Shown here: in pieces, positions 51,440 to 60,160 of the stretch | Numbering within the stretch: position 1 is the first letter of the stretch | How the letters are laid out: each line of letters starts with the position of its first letter | Origin: Pseudomonas sp. dw_612 | GTDB lineage: Bacteria > Pseudomonadota > Gammaproteobacteria > Pseudomonadales > Pseudomonadaceae | DNA length: 64,000 nucleotides | Reading direction: 5' to 3' | Assembly: GCF_018449725.1 (NCBI RefSeq) | Contig: NZ_JAAVVC010000001.1 | Span: 62,001 to 126,000 of the forward strand | Notes under the pieces: generated by a model | Told to the model about the DNA's origin: nothing | Databases searched by the model: none | Seen by the model: only the letters and a program-made list of their open reading frames with translations | Position numbers and translations under genes: made by a program

Positions 51440-52050
51440 CACGGTTCCTTTTTCGCAGTGGAGTGAGACAACCAGGGCGCGAACAATCGGGTCGCCCGGG
51501 GCATGAACAGGTACACCACCGACACCACGATGGTCACGGTGATCAGGAACGTGGCGACCACGTAATTGGACAGGATGGGGTGGAGCTTGAGCAGCGGCCC
51601 CCAGAGCATTGGTACCAGCAAGGTATGCGGCAAGATCACCAGCAGCGTCACCACCGCTTGCTTCCAGCGCGGTGGCGGTGGCGCAGCAGCGTCGACCGTT
51701 GGCGCGAACCAGAACTCATTGACCGGGTTGACCTCGGTCTGGTCGCCGTCAGCCAGCATGGGCGTCGCTTCGTTGACCAGTTGCAGGCGTTGCGGCGAAT
51801 CGAGCCAGTGTTGCATCGACTCGGTGGAGCAGAACCGCAGCACGCAGGTGTACATGTCGAGGCCGGCGCTTTTGCCGCGCATCACGTCCACGCCCAGGTG
51901 CCCTTCCTGCTGCCCGGCAATCGTGACGATATTGCGCAACCAGGCTTCATACGGTGCTTCGAAACCGGCTTTGACCCGGTGCTTGATGATCAAGGTCACG
52001 ATCTCATCGAAACCCGGTTTTGCGGCGGTGACGTGGTTGGCTTCAGGCAT
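51439..52050 (-). CDS. antibiotic-biosynthesis-monooxygenase (ABM) domain protein with two membrane segments
   Basis: A 203-residue protein. An ABM-type dimeric alpha-beta barrel at about 15-105 (VTLIIKHRVKAGFEAPYEAW; GHLGVDVMRG; YTCVLRFCS) is followed by a linker and two C-terminal transmembrane helices (VVTLLVILPHTLLVPMLW; VVATFLITVTIVVSVVYLF). This domain plan is common in Pseudomonas proteins of unknown role. I start at the ATG at 52050; an ATG at 52077 is possible. It overlaps the DoxX gene by eight bases and the amidohydrolase ATG by one, so the three are co-translated. Confidence 0.82.
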   Translation of the reverse strand: MPEANHVTAAKPGFDEIVTLIIKHRVKAGFEAPYEAWLRNIVTIAGQQEGHLGVDVMRGKSAGLDMYTCVLRFCSTESMQHWLDSPQRLQLVNEATPMLADGDQTEVNPVNEFWFAPTVDAAAPPPPRWKQAVVTLLVILPHTLLVPMLWGPLLKLHPILSNYVVATFLITVTIVVSVVYLFMPRATRLFAPWLSHSTAKKEP

Positions 52051-52459
52051 AACGCAGAACTCCGGCGAATCGGTCATTGAGCGCCAGCCGTCCGGGCCCG
52101 GCGATAAGGATGCTGGTGAACACAATCAACAGCAGCCAGCCGAACTGCCCTTCAAACAGGCTCCATTGCGGATGCACGACCACCAACGCCACCAGCAGCA
52201 GAAACAGAATAGGCAAACACGCCAATCGCACCAGCACCCCCGCGACGATCAGCAGCGGGCACAACACCTCGGCGAAAATCGCCAGGATCAGCGTGAGGTT
52301 GGCGCCGAGGTGGAATGGGTCTTCGATGGTTTGCAGTTGTTCGCTGTAATTCAGCAGCTTGGGCAAGCCGTGCACCCACAGCAGAAACAACCCGCCGCTG
52401 ACCCGTAAAAACAACAGCCCCCAGTCCCGAGTCCGTTCATCCCATCCCGATGCGTTCAT
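52043..52459 (-). CDS. DoxX-family membrane protein
   Basis: A 138-residue protein with four hydrophobic helices and the DoxX features LLFLRVSGGLFLLWVHGLPKL near the start and LILAIFAEVLCPLLIVAGVLVRL in the middle. DoxX proteins are small quinone-linked or redox-stress membrane proteins of loosely defined role. The start is uncertain: ATG at 52459 is preferred, another in-frame ATG lies at 52492. It is probably the first gene of the four-gene operon ending with ycaC. Confidence 0.82.
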   Translation of the reverse strand: MNASGWDERTRDWGLLFLRVSGGLFLLWVHGLPKLLNYSEQLQTIEDPFHLGANLTLILAIFAEVLCPLLIVAGVLVRLACLPILFLLLVALVVVHPQWSLFEGQFGWLLLIVFTSILIAGPGRLALNDRFAGVLRYA

Positions 52460-52617
52460 GGCCTGTGCGCTCCATTGAAAAATCACCGGCATGGCTTCGC
52501 CGGCACTTGACCTGATAGTGCCGGGGTGAGGACGGGGAAAATTGGATGTACGTGCTCTTTTTGTGGGAGGGCTCAAATCCGGCAACTTCCACAAATGCCT
52601 TGTTGACCCCAACCCCT

Positions 52618-52707
52618 TGTGGGAGCGAGCTTGCTCGCGATGGCGGAGTGTCAGTCAACATCAATGCTGACTGATCAGCCGCCATCGCGAGCAAGCTCGC
52701 TCCCACA
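52618..52707. repeat. REP doublet, family A
   Basis: Opposed TGTGGGAGCGAGCTTGCTCG and complement units. The 316-base gap 52460-52775 holds this doublet and otherwise nothing I can call apart from the promoter region of the DoxX operon. Confidence 0.85.
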
Positions 52708-52775
52708 GGGGATCTTCATTGCCGAAATTGATCGTTCCCACGCAGAGCGTCGATCAGGGCTGTGTTGGTCTGGGG

Positions 52776-53699
52776 TTACGGGATCGGGATGTTGAGGGGT
52801 TCGGACATGTATTGGCTGATGCGTGAGCGCAACCATTTTTCCGCCGGGTCGTTGTCGTGCACGCCGCTCCAGGCCATAGACAGTTGTGCGGCTTCGATGG
52901 GGAATGGTGGGTCTTCGGCACGCAACGCGCAGCCTTCGACCAGGGCACACGCGGCGTAATCGGGGACGGTGGCGATCATTTCGGTGCCGGCCAATAAGGC
53001 GCGCAAACCGCTGAACTGCGGCACGCCCAGCACTACGCGGCGGCTGCGGCCGATCTTGGCCAAATCAAGATCGATATTGCCGCTCAGGTCACCGGAAAAC
53101 GACACCATCGCATGGGGCCGTTCGCAGTATTCGTCCAGGGTCAGGGAGCCGGGCCGTTTGTCTGCGCGCAACACCTTGCAGGGGATGTCCCGCAGTTTCT
53201 TGCGCTTGGCGTTGGCCGGCAAATCGGTGGTGTAGCTCACGCCCACGGAGATTTCCCCGGACGCCAGCAACGCCGGCATCAGCAGGTAATTGGCCCGACG
53301 CACGACGACGATGATCCCCGGCGCCTCTTCCCGCAGTTGACTCAACAGCGGCGGAAACAAGCCGAACTCGGCATCGTCCGACAGGCCGATGCGGAACACA
53401 TCACAACTGCTCGCCGGTTCGAACTCCTTGGCGCGGCTGACGGCGCCAGAGATCACATCCATCGCCGGTTGCAGCTCCTTGAGAATCGCCAGCGCCCGCG
53501 CCGTCGGTTCCATGCCGCGACCGTTGCGCAGCAGCAAGGGATCGTCGAACAGATCACGCAACCGCCCCAGCGCCGCGCTCACCGCCGGTTGACCCATGAA
53601 CAGCTTTTCGGCAACCCGGGTCAGGTTCTTTTCGAACATCAGGGCTTCGAAAATCACCAGCAGGTTCATGTCGACGCGGCGCAGATCGTTACGGTTCAT
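52776..53699 (-). CDS. LysR-family transcriptional regulator (NodD/LeuO-like subgroup)
   Basis: A 307-residue regulator. The N-terminal winged helix (DMNLLVIFEALMFEKNLTRVA; GQPAVSAALGRLRDLFDDPLL) is of the NodD/NahR/LeuO-like subgroup with the FDDPLLLRNGRG turn, and an effector-binding domain follows from about 90. It lies upstream of the DoxX operon on the same strand and 46 bases downstream of the metallo-hydrolase gene. It is a likely regulator of one of these neighbours, but which one cannot be told. Confidence 0.9.
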   Translation of the reverse strand: MNRNDLRRVDMNLLVIFEALMFEKNLTRVAEKLFMGQPAVSAALGRLRDLFDDPLLLRNGRGMEPTARALAILKELQPAMDVISGAVSRAKEFEPASSCDVFRIGLSDDAEFGLFPPLLSQLREEAPGIIVVVRRANYLLMPALLASGEISVGVSYTTDLPANAKRKKLRDIPCKVLRADKRPGSLTLDEYCERPHAMVSFSGDLSGNIDLDLAKIGRSRRVVLGVPQFSGLRALLAGTEMIATVPDYAACALVEGCALRAEDPPFPIEAAQLSMAWSGVHDNDPAEKWLRSRISQYMSEPLNIPIP

Positions 53700-53745
53700 A
53701 AGGGCAATCCATTTGGGTTGTCAGCCAGGCACGGTTTGTCGAACT

Positions 53746-54729
53746 CTACTCGATCAACGGCACTTTCGCCGCTCGTTTGTACGGGCCGTATTCTACCGGC
53801 ACCCATTGGAAATGCTTGCCCTCGGCGGCGATGTGGCCAATGCCCGGGAACGGCAAGTGTGCGGCGGTGACCCAGGTCTTGCTGGTGGCGGCGTCGGTGA
53901 AGACCTGATTGCGGCTCTTGATCGCCTGCTGACTGTTGACGTCAAAACCGATCGACACCTCAGGGTGCAGGAACTGCACGGCCAGGTTATGCACCAGATC
54001 GCCCATGAACAAAATGCTCTGGCCTTGGGAGGTAAAACGGTAGGTGGTGCTGCCCGGCGTGTGCCCGGCTTCCAGCGTGGCCTCGACACCCGGCACGGGC
54101 GACTGGCCGGCCTCAAAGGTTTTGAAGCGACCCGTCGCGACGTAAGGCGCCGTCGAATCCTGGGCGATTTTGAAGTACGGCTTGGCGCCTTCGGGGGCCT
54201 TGGCAAGGGCTTGCGGGTCGAGCCAGTAAGCGGCTTCGGCCTTGGCGGCGTAGACCGTGGCGTTGGCGAAGACCGGTTTTTGCTCGGCATCGACCAGGCC
54301 GCACACATGGTCGAGGTGCAGGTGCGTCAGCAGGATCGTGTCGACCTGATCCGGCTGATAACCGGCGGCTTTCATGTTGTCCGAGAGCATGCCGGCCGTG
54401 GCGCCGATGCACTGCCCTGCCCCGGTGTCCACCAGGATCAATTGCTTGCCGGTGTTGATCAGGAAGGCGTTGAACGCGGTTTGCACCCCGGGCGTTTCAA
54501 TCGAGCGCCGGGCCAACAGTGCGCGGATCTGACTCTGGGTCAGGCCCTTGAGCAGTTTCGGCGACAGGTCGTTGTAGCCGTCGAACAACGCGGTGACTTC
54601 GTAATCGCCCACCGCCAATCGGTAGTAGCCGGGCACTTGGGTGCCGACCTGAGCCGGCGCTGCCGCCAGGGAAATACCGGAAGCCAGCGCCATCGCGAGG
54701 CCCAGCGTGCAAACCAGAGAATGCTTCAT
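53746..54729 (-). CDS. exported metallo-beta-lactamase-fold hydrolase
   Basis: A 327-residue protein with signal peptide ending SLAAA. The MBL metal motif THLHLDHVCG (about 130-139), later EAGHTPGST (His) and FMGDLVHN (Asp) and TAAHLPFPG (His) complete the site. It resembles the quorum-lactonase/AHL-lactonase-like and PNGM-type periplasmic MBL proteins common in Pseudomonas; the substrate is unknown. The ATG at 54729 has AAGG upstream. It is divergent from the AraC-type gene across a 265-base gap. Confidence 0.88.
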   Translation of the reverse strand: MKHSLVCTLGLAMALASGISLAAAPAQVGTQVPGYYRLAVGDYEVTALFDGYNDLSPKLLKGLTQSQIRALLARRSIETPGVQTAFNAFLINTGKQLILVDTGAGQCIGATAGMLSDNMKAAGYQPDQVDTILLTHLHLDHVCGLVDAEQKPVFANATVYAAKAEAAYWLDPQALAKAPEGAKPYFKIAQDSTAPYVATGRFKTFEAGQSPVPGVEATLEAGHTPGSTTYRFTSQGQSILFMGDLVHNLAVQFLHPEVSIGFDVNSQQAIKSRNQVFTDAATSKTWVTAAHLPFPGIGHIAAEGKHFQWVPVEYGPYKRAAKVPLIE

Positions 54730-54994
54730 GCCTTCACCTTTATAAACCTGAGAAAAACCCACTGTCAGGGTTGCATCTTGCGCCTGCCCGACCCTCGATC
54801 AATTGCAGCGATGTGCTGAGTTGGCACGGTTTCTTCGCTGCAAACCAAGTGTGGAATTAACAACGTTTAACTCGCCTGCCCGCCCCCCGCGCCCAAGAAT
54901 GAAGCCCTCTGCGCAGACCTGTTTTCTTCAAAAGGGAAGGTGCTGACCCACCGTGCAGTGCGCCAGCGCATTCCCACCGACACGGATATTTGTC

Positions 54995-55444
54995 ATGGCC
55001 CACGTTCAGCATTACGCCGTCAGGGCGTCCGCCACGCCAGCGCCTAAAACCACCACCGGCGGCCTCGCACCCTGGCGCGAATCCTTGGTCAAGCAACTGA
55101 TACTCGACGGCCTGAGCGACACCCTCGAAGTGACCGAACTGGCCCGGGCCTGCGCCCTCTCGCGCAGTCATTTTTCCCGGGCGTTCAAGTGCAGCACCGG
55201 GTTGTCGCCCCAGGACTGGATTCGTTGCCAGCGCATTGCCAAAGCCAAGCAGTTGATTCGGGACACCGACCTGACCCTGACGCAGATCAGCCTGGAATGC
55301 GGGTTTTGCGATCAGGCGCATTTCTGCCACATCTTCACCCGCAGCGAAGGGATTACGCCGTTTGCGTGGCGGTGCAGGGGTGCGCGCGCGGTGCCATTCA
55401 GTAGCAAAAGATCGCCGTCGCCAGGGGTGTGCGCACACCCGTAA
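54995..55444 (+). CDS. short AraC-family regulator (DNA-binding domain only)
   Basis: A 149-residue protein that is essentially the two helix-turn-helix AraC domain: LEVTELARACALSRSHFSRAFKC (first HTH) and LTLTQISLECGFCDQAHFCHIF (second), with RSEGITPFAWR at the end. It has no ligand-binding domain, unlike typical 300-residue members. The ATG at 54995 was chosen; a GTG at 54953 would add 14 residues. It is divergent from the MBL gene and may control it. Confidence 0.85.
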   Translation: MAHVQHYAVRASATPAPKTTTGGLAPWRESLVKQLILDGLSDTLEVTELARACALSRSHFSRAFKCSTGLSPQDWIRCQRIAKAKQLIRDTDLTLTQISLECGFCDQAHFCHIFTRSEGITPFAWRCRGARAVPFSSKRSPSPGVCAHP

Positions 55445-55463
55445 ATCCAGTGAACACAACCCC

Positions 55464-55553
55464 TGTGGGAGCGGGCTTGCTCGCGAAGGCGATGTCACAT
55501 TCAACACATTGGTTGACTGACAGTCCGCTTTCGCGAGCAAGCCCGCTCCCACA
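55464..55553. repeat. REP doublet, family A
   Basis: Opposed TGTGGGAGCGGGCTTGCTCG and complement units between the AraC-type gene and the convergent hydrolase gene. It can act as a shared 3' hairpin. Confidence 0.85.
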
Positions 55554-55569
55554 GGTTTTTCGGTGTTAA

Positions 55570-56394
55570 TCAGCTCTTCAAAAAGTCCAGCAGATCTTCG
55601 TTGAGCTGATCCTTATGCGTATCCGTCAAACCGTGCGGCGCACCCGGATAAACCTTCAACGTCGACCCCTTGACCAACCGGGCCGAAGCAATCCCCGCCG
55701 CTTCAATCGGCACCACCTGATCCGCATCGCCATGCAGCACCAGCGTCGGCACGTCGAACTTCTTCAGGTCTTCAGTAAAGTCGGTTTCCGAGAACGCCTT
55801 GATGCAGTCATAGGCATTCTTGTGGCCGGAGGTCATGCCTTGCAGCCAGAACCAGTCGATCATGCCTTGGGACGGTTTGGCGCCCGGTTTGTTGAAGCCG
55901 AAAAACGGGCCGCTGGCGAGGTCAATGTACAGCTGCGAACGGTCGGCCAACGAAGCCTGGCGAATCCCGTCAAACACTTCGACCGGCAAGCCACCGGGGT
56001 TGGCTTCGGTCTTGAGCATCAGCGGCGGTACCGAAGAAATCAGCCCGACTTTCGCTACGCGGCCCGTGCCATGGCGACCGATGTAACGCGCCACTTCGCC
56101 ACCGCCGGTGGAGAATCCGAACAGCACGGCATCCTTCAGGTCCAGCAATTCGATCAGTTGCGCCAGGTCGTCCGCGTAGTGGTCCATGTCATTGCCGTCC
56201 CACGGCTGACTCGAACGACCATGACCACGGCGATCATGGGCGATGACCCGATAGCCTTTGGAGGCGAGGAAGATCATCTGCGATTCCCAGCTGTCGGCAT
56301 TCAGCGGCCAGCCGTGGCTGAAGACGATGGGCTGACCGGTGCCCCAGTCCTTGTAGTAAATCTCGGTGCCGTCGCGGGTGGTGAAAGTGCTCAT
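55570..56394 (-). CDS. alpha/beta hydrolase, non-heme chloroperoxidase/arylesterase type
   Basis: A 274-residue cofactor-free hydrolase. Oxyanion region [12 protein letters not shown], nucleophile elbow GFSTGGGE (Ser about 97), acid Asp in [10 protein letters not shown] and His in [12 protein letters not shown] near the C-terminus. Close to non-heme haloperoxidases/arylesterases, which hydrolyse esters and form peracids. The ATG at 56394 has AGGAGT upstream. It follows the flavodoxin-fold gene by 29 bases, so both are probably one transcript controlled by the divergent regulator at 57320. Confidence 0.9.
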   Translation of the reverse strand: MSTFTTRDGTEIYYKDWGTGQPIVFSHGWPLNADSWESQMIFLASKGYRVIAHDRRGHGRSSQPWDGNDMDHYADDLAQLIELLDLKDAVLFGFSTGGGEVARYIGRHGTGRVAKVGLISSVPPLMLKTEANPGGLPVEVFDGIRQASLADRSQLYIDLASGPFFGFNKPGAKPSQGMIDWFWLQGMTSGHKNAYDCIKAFSETDFTEDLKKFDVPTLVLHGDADQVVPIEAAGIASARLVKGSTLKVYPGAPHGLTDTHKDQLNEDLLDFLKS

Positions 56395-56423
56395 GTGGCG
56401 TACTCCTTTTGTGGGGGGATGAA

Positions 56424-56999
56424 TCAAACCGGGGCGTGATGCAGGCGTTCGGCCAGACGCGCGACCCGCTCGCCCAGGTGCGCGGCGGTGCAACGATCCT
56501 CGGGCGGTGGCGCATCGTCGGGGGACTGTTCGACATTCGATTGGGCCATGGCGCCCAACGAACTGCCGAGGCGATTGAGCTGGCCATCAAACAGGCCGGT
56601 GCTGCTGCGCGCCGGCAACAGATCGAGGCCGACCCAGATCATCGAATGCTGGGCCGCGAACACGGCCATTTGCAGCAGGGTGTTGAGTTTGTCGCCGCAC
56701 AGGCAGCCGGAATTGGTAAACCCGGCAGCGAGTTTGTCGCGCCACGGCCGCGCGAGATAGAACGCGGCGGTGGCTTCCATGAAACCCTTGAAGGACGCCG
56801 AGGCGCTGCCCATGTAGGTCGGGGCGCCGAAGATGATCGCGTCGGCCCGGTGCAGGTGTTCCCACTGGGTGTCGACGTCCTCCACCGAAATCAGCCGACA
56901 GGTGCTGCCCAAGTGCCGTTCCACGCCCATCGCCACGGCTTCGGCCATGACCCGGGTGTGCCCGTAGCCACTGTGATAGACCACCACCACATCGCTCAT
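56424..56999 (-). CDS. flavodoxin-fold NAD(P)H:quinone oxidoreductase-like protein
   Basis: A 191-residue flavoprotein. The N-terminal FMN loop [18 protein letters not shown], the [22 protein letters not shown] segment and a conserved TNSG motif are typical of the WrbA/NAD(P)H-dependent FMN reductase family. The C-terminal tail is less conserved and proline-rich. The ATG has GGAGGATG upstream. It is divergent from the winged-helix/ATPase regulator and precedes the haloperoxidase-like hydrolase, suggesting a joint response to quinone or oxidative stress (inference). Confidence 0.87.
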   Translation of the reverse strand: MSDVVVVYHSGYGHTRVMAEAVAMGVERHLGSTCRLISVEDVDTQWEHLHRADAIIFGAPTYMGSASASFKGFMEATAAFYLARPWRDKLAAGFTNSGCLCGDKLNTLLQMAVFAAQHSMIWVGLDLLPARSSTGLFDGQLNRLGSSLGAMAQSNVEQSPDDAPPPEDRCTAAHLGERVARLAERLHHAPV

Positions 57000-57319
57000 T
57001 CCGGCATCCTCCAGAAGTGTCCATTCCTTTTACAGCGCGAAGACAGAGGTCTTCGTTGGACTTGAAGCCCTAGAGTTTTGGGCGTAGACCAGACGCTCGA
57101 CGAGTTAAACGTTGTTAATTTTCAAAATCGCGCCCAACACCCCGCAGTGCTTTTTGTCACCCTTGTGCCCAATAAACAGGGCGCCGCGACCGACACCGGG
57201 AACGCGGCAGTCGCGGTGAACACCTGACGGTCCGTCGAGCACGCGTTGCGCTGACCCACAATCCTGAGGAATATGCTCGGAAAACCGCGAACTAGACGGA
57301 TGCAAGCAGGAGTGACCCG
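57000..57319. other. divergent intergenic region with a small hairpin
   Basis: This is the promoter space between the flavodoxin-fold gene and the regulator. It contains a perfect hairpin CGAAGAC-AGAG-GTCTTCG at 57038-57055, possibly an operator. I see no gene or REP unit in it. Confidence 0.5.
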
Positions 57320-60160
57320 TTGACCCTTTCCCCCGAACAGGCCGTGCTTTTCGGCCCTTACCGGATCTATCCCGGACAACGTCTGATCCTGGAGGGCGAC
57401 CAGCCTTTGCGCCTGGGCCGGCGCGCCATGGACATTCTGTTGATCCTGCTGGAGCACGCCGGGAACGTGGTCAGCAAGCAGCAATTGATCGCGCAGGTGT
57501 GGCCTAAAAACGTAGTCGAAGACATCAATTTGCGCGTGCACATGGCGGCGTTGCGCAAGGCCCTGGGCGACGGTCAGGCCGGCCAGCGCTACATCGTCAC
57601 CGTGGCGCAGCGCGGTTACAGTTTTGTCGCGCCGTTCTCCCTGGAGACGGTCGGGCAACACCCGGACAACACGGCTCACGAACCCCGTCGGCATAACCTG
57701 CCGGTACGCCGCACCCGCATGATCGGGCGCCAGCATTTGGTCGACAGCGTAGTGACCCACCTGGCCCGCCAGCGCTTTATCACCCTGGTCGGCCCTGGCG
57801 GTATCGGCAAGACCACCGTGGCCCTGCGGGTGGCCGAGCAGTTGATCGGTCACTACCGCGACGGCATTCGCCTGTTGGACCTGGCGCCGCTCAATGACCC
57901 GACCATGATCACCGCACATCTGGCGACGCTGCTGGACCTGGCCCTGCACGACGATGAGCCGATGAACGGCCTCGCCGCCTTCCTGCGCGAACGGCAGATG
58001 CTGTTGGTGATCGACAACTGCGAACACCTGATCGACGCAATTGCGCTGCTGTGCGAAAGCATCCTGCGCGGTGCGCCGCAGGTGCACATTCTGGCCACCA
58101 GCCGCGAGAGCCTGCGGGCCGAAGGCGAGTTTGTGCAACGCCTGGAATCCCTGGACTGCCCTCCTCCTATTGCCGTGCTCGACCGCGCCCAGGCCCTGAG
58201 TTTTTCCGCGCTGCAACTGTTCGTCGAACGGGCGATGGCCAGCCACGACAGTTTCGAACTGAGCGATGCAGAACTGCCTTTGGCGATTGAGATCTGCCAG
58301 CGTCTGGACGGTATTCCGTTGGCCATCGAACTGGCGGCGGCGCAAGTCGTCGACCTCGGCATCAGTGGTTTGCACACGCAACTGCAAGGCAATTTCCGCC
58401 TGTTGACCCAAGGCAGCCAAACGACCCTGGGCCGTCATCAAACCCTGCGCGCAACACTGGACTGGAGCTTCGAACTGCTCAGCGCCTGCGAGCAAACCGG
58501 CCTGCGCCGACTGGGGATCTTCCGCGATGGTTTCACCCTGGAATCGGCAGCGGCGGTCATCGTCGGCGCACACATCGAACCCGGCGAGGTGTTTGCCTCG
58601 ATCACGCAACTGGTGGCCAAGTCATTGCTGAACGTGGAAGTCGGCGATGAAGAGGTGTTTTATCGACTGCTGGACACCACCCGCAGCTACGCCCTGGAAA
58701 AACTGCACCTGGCGGCTGAACTGTCGGACACCCGGCAACGGCATGCCGAACGCTGCCTGGCCTTGATGCACCAGGCCCAGAACGATTGGGAACAAACCCC
58801 CACGCACCTGTGGATCGAGCGTTACGCCCGAAGCCTGGAAGACATTCGCGCCGCGCTCGAATGGGGTTTGAACGCCAACGGTCCGCAGGCGCTGGCCATT
58901 CGTTTGACCGCCACCTCGACACCGCTGTGGCAGGAGCTGTCACTGCTCAAGGAGCACGGGAGTTATGTGCGTCGGGCCCTGGCGTTGCTGGCGGCCAGCC
59001 CCGAGCCCTGCCCTCGCCTGAGCATGTCGCTCAAGCTTGCCCTGGGCAGTTCCTGCTACCACGCCCAGGGTGGCACCGCTGAAACCGTCGACGCCTTTGT
59101 CAGCGCCCGAATCCTCGCCGAACACTGCGACGATGTCGCCGGTCAGTTGCGGGCGGTGTCCGGGCACATGGCGGTCAATCTCTGCAGCGGCAACTATCAA
59201 ATGGCGCTGGAGCAAACCCGGCAGTTCGACCAATTGGGGTTGCACGGCGACGCGGTGCTGGCGCTGAGCGCTCACCGTTTGCGCGTCCTGGCCCTGCACT
59301 TTTGCGGGGATCAACGTCAGGCGCGAGAGGATGCCGAGCAGGTTATCCAGCGCATGGCCCACAGCGGCCACCTCAACCGTTTCACCCGTGGCTTCGGCGT
59401 GCAGTACGACCAGAGCGTTGCAGCGTTGACCATTCTGGCGCGGATTCTCTGGCTGCAAGGCTACCCGGAACAGGCGTGGCGCACCGCGCGCCAGGCGCTG
59501 GACATCGCGATGCAGATCAACCACGGCACGTCCATCTGCTACACCCTGGCGTTGTCCGGTTGCCTGATCGCCCAGTACAACGGCGACCTCGCGACCGCCC
59601 GTGAACTGGTGCGACTGTTGCTGGAACAGGCGCAGAAACATTCAGTGCTGCTGTTCTACAACTGGGCCCGGCAGTACGCGCAGGTGATCGATGGGGTCGA
59701 GGGGCCTTCGCAACCGGGTGTCGGGTTGGTAAAAGAGATCATGGTGACGCTGGACGGTGGTTTTGTGGATGAGGGACTGTTGGCGCGCGCCGAGAGCGGT
59801 GCGGCGGGTTGGAGCGCGGCGGAGATTTTTCGGGTTCGGGGGGAGGCTTTGGTGGCGGAGGAGAATTCGCCGATAGAGCTGGGTTGTTTGGGCGGGCGTC
59901 TTCGCGAGCAGGCTCGCTCCCACAGGGGTGAGGCGGTGCTGCTCAGGGCGTTGGCCGTAGCGAAAAGTCAGGGGGCGTTGGCCTGGGAGTTGCGCAGTGC
60001 GACTTCGTTGGCGCGGCTTTGGCAGGGTCAGGGCCAGGCTCGGAAAGCTTATGAGTTGCTGGCGCCGATTTATGGGCGATTCACCGAAGGTTTCGCCACA
60101 CCGGACCTGATGAAAGTCCGGCGTTTACTCGACGAACTCAGCGGGCAATTGCGCGCCTGA
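57320..60160 (+). CDS. winged-helix transcriptional regulator with AAA/NB-ARC-like ATPase and TPR-like domain
   Basis: A 946-residue regulator. An OmpR-type DNA-binding domain (about 10-105: FGPYRIYPGQRLILEG, VAQRGYSFVAPF) is followed by an ATPase with P-loop GPGGIGKTTV (about 155-164), LLVIDNCEHLID and LATSRESLRAEGE, of the STAND class. A long helical TPR-like C-terminal half sits beyond it. The start is a TTG with AGGAG eight bases upstream; the first ATG would cut the DNA-binding domain. A REP sequence sits in frame at 59901-59926. It is divergent from the flavodoxin-fold/hydrolase pair and converges with a shorter paralogue, with 36 bases of 3' overlap. Confidence 0.86.
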   Translation: MTLSPEQAVLFGPYRIYPGQRLILEGDQPLRLGRRAMDILLILLEHAGNVVSKQQLIAQVWPKNVVEDINLRVHMAALRKALGDGQAGQRYIVTVAQRGYSFVAPFSLETVGQHPDNTAHEPRRHNLPVRRTRMIGRQHLVDSVVTHLARQRFITLVGPGGIGKTTVALRVAEQLIGHYRDGIRLLDLAPLNDPTMITAHLATLLDLALHDDEPMNGLAAFLRERQMLLVIDNCEHLIDAIALLCESILRGAPQVHILATSRESLRAEGEFVQRLESLDCPPPIAVLDRAQALSFSALQLFVERAMASHDSFELSDAELPLAIEICQRLDGIPLAIELAAAQVVDLGISGLHTQLQGNFRLLTQGSQTTLGRHQTLRATLDWSFELLSACEQTGLRRLGIFRDGFTLESAAAVIVGAHIEPGEVFASITQLVAKSLLNVEVGDEEVFYRLLDTTRSYALEKLHLAAELSDTRQRHAERCLALMHQAQNDWEQTPTHLWIERYARSLEDIRAALEWGLNANGPQALAIRLTATSTPLWQELSLLKEHGSYVRRALALLAASPEPCPRLSMSLKLALGSSCYHAQGGTAETVDAFVSARILAEHCDDVAGQLRAVSGHMAVNLCSGNYQMALEQTRQFDQLGLHGDAVLALSAHRLRVLALHFCGDQRQAREDAEQVIQRMAHSGHLNRFTRGFGVQYDQSVAALTILARILWLQGYPEQAWRTARQALDIAMQINHGTSICYTLALSGCLIAQYNGDLATARELVRLLLEQAQKHSVLLFYNWARQYAQVIDGVEGPSQPGVGLVKEIMVTLDGGFVDEGLLARAESGAAGWSAAEIFRVRGEALVAEENSPIELGCLGGRLREQARSHRGEAVLLRALAVAKSQGALAWELRSATSLARLWQGQGQARKAYELLAPIYGRFTEGFATPDLMKVRRLLDELSGQLRA
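59901..59926. repeat. REP unit inside a coding sequence
   Basis: TTCGCGAGCAGGCTCGCTCC followed by CACAGG is a complete family A REP unit within the 3' part of the regulator gene. It is translated as the residues LREQARSHRG without breaking the frame. Confidence 0.85.
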
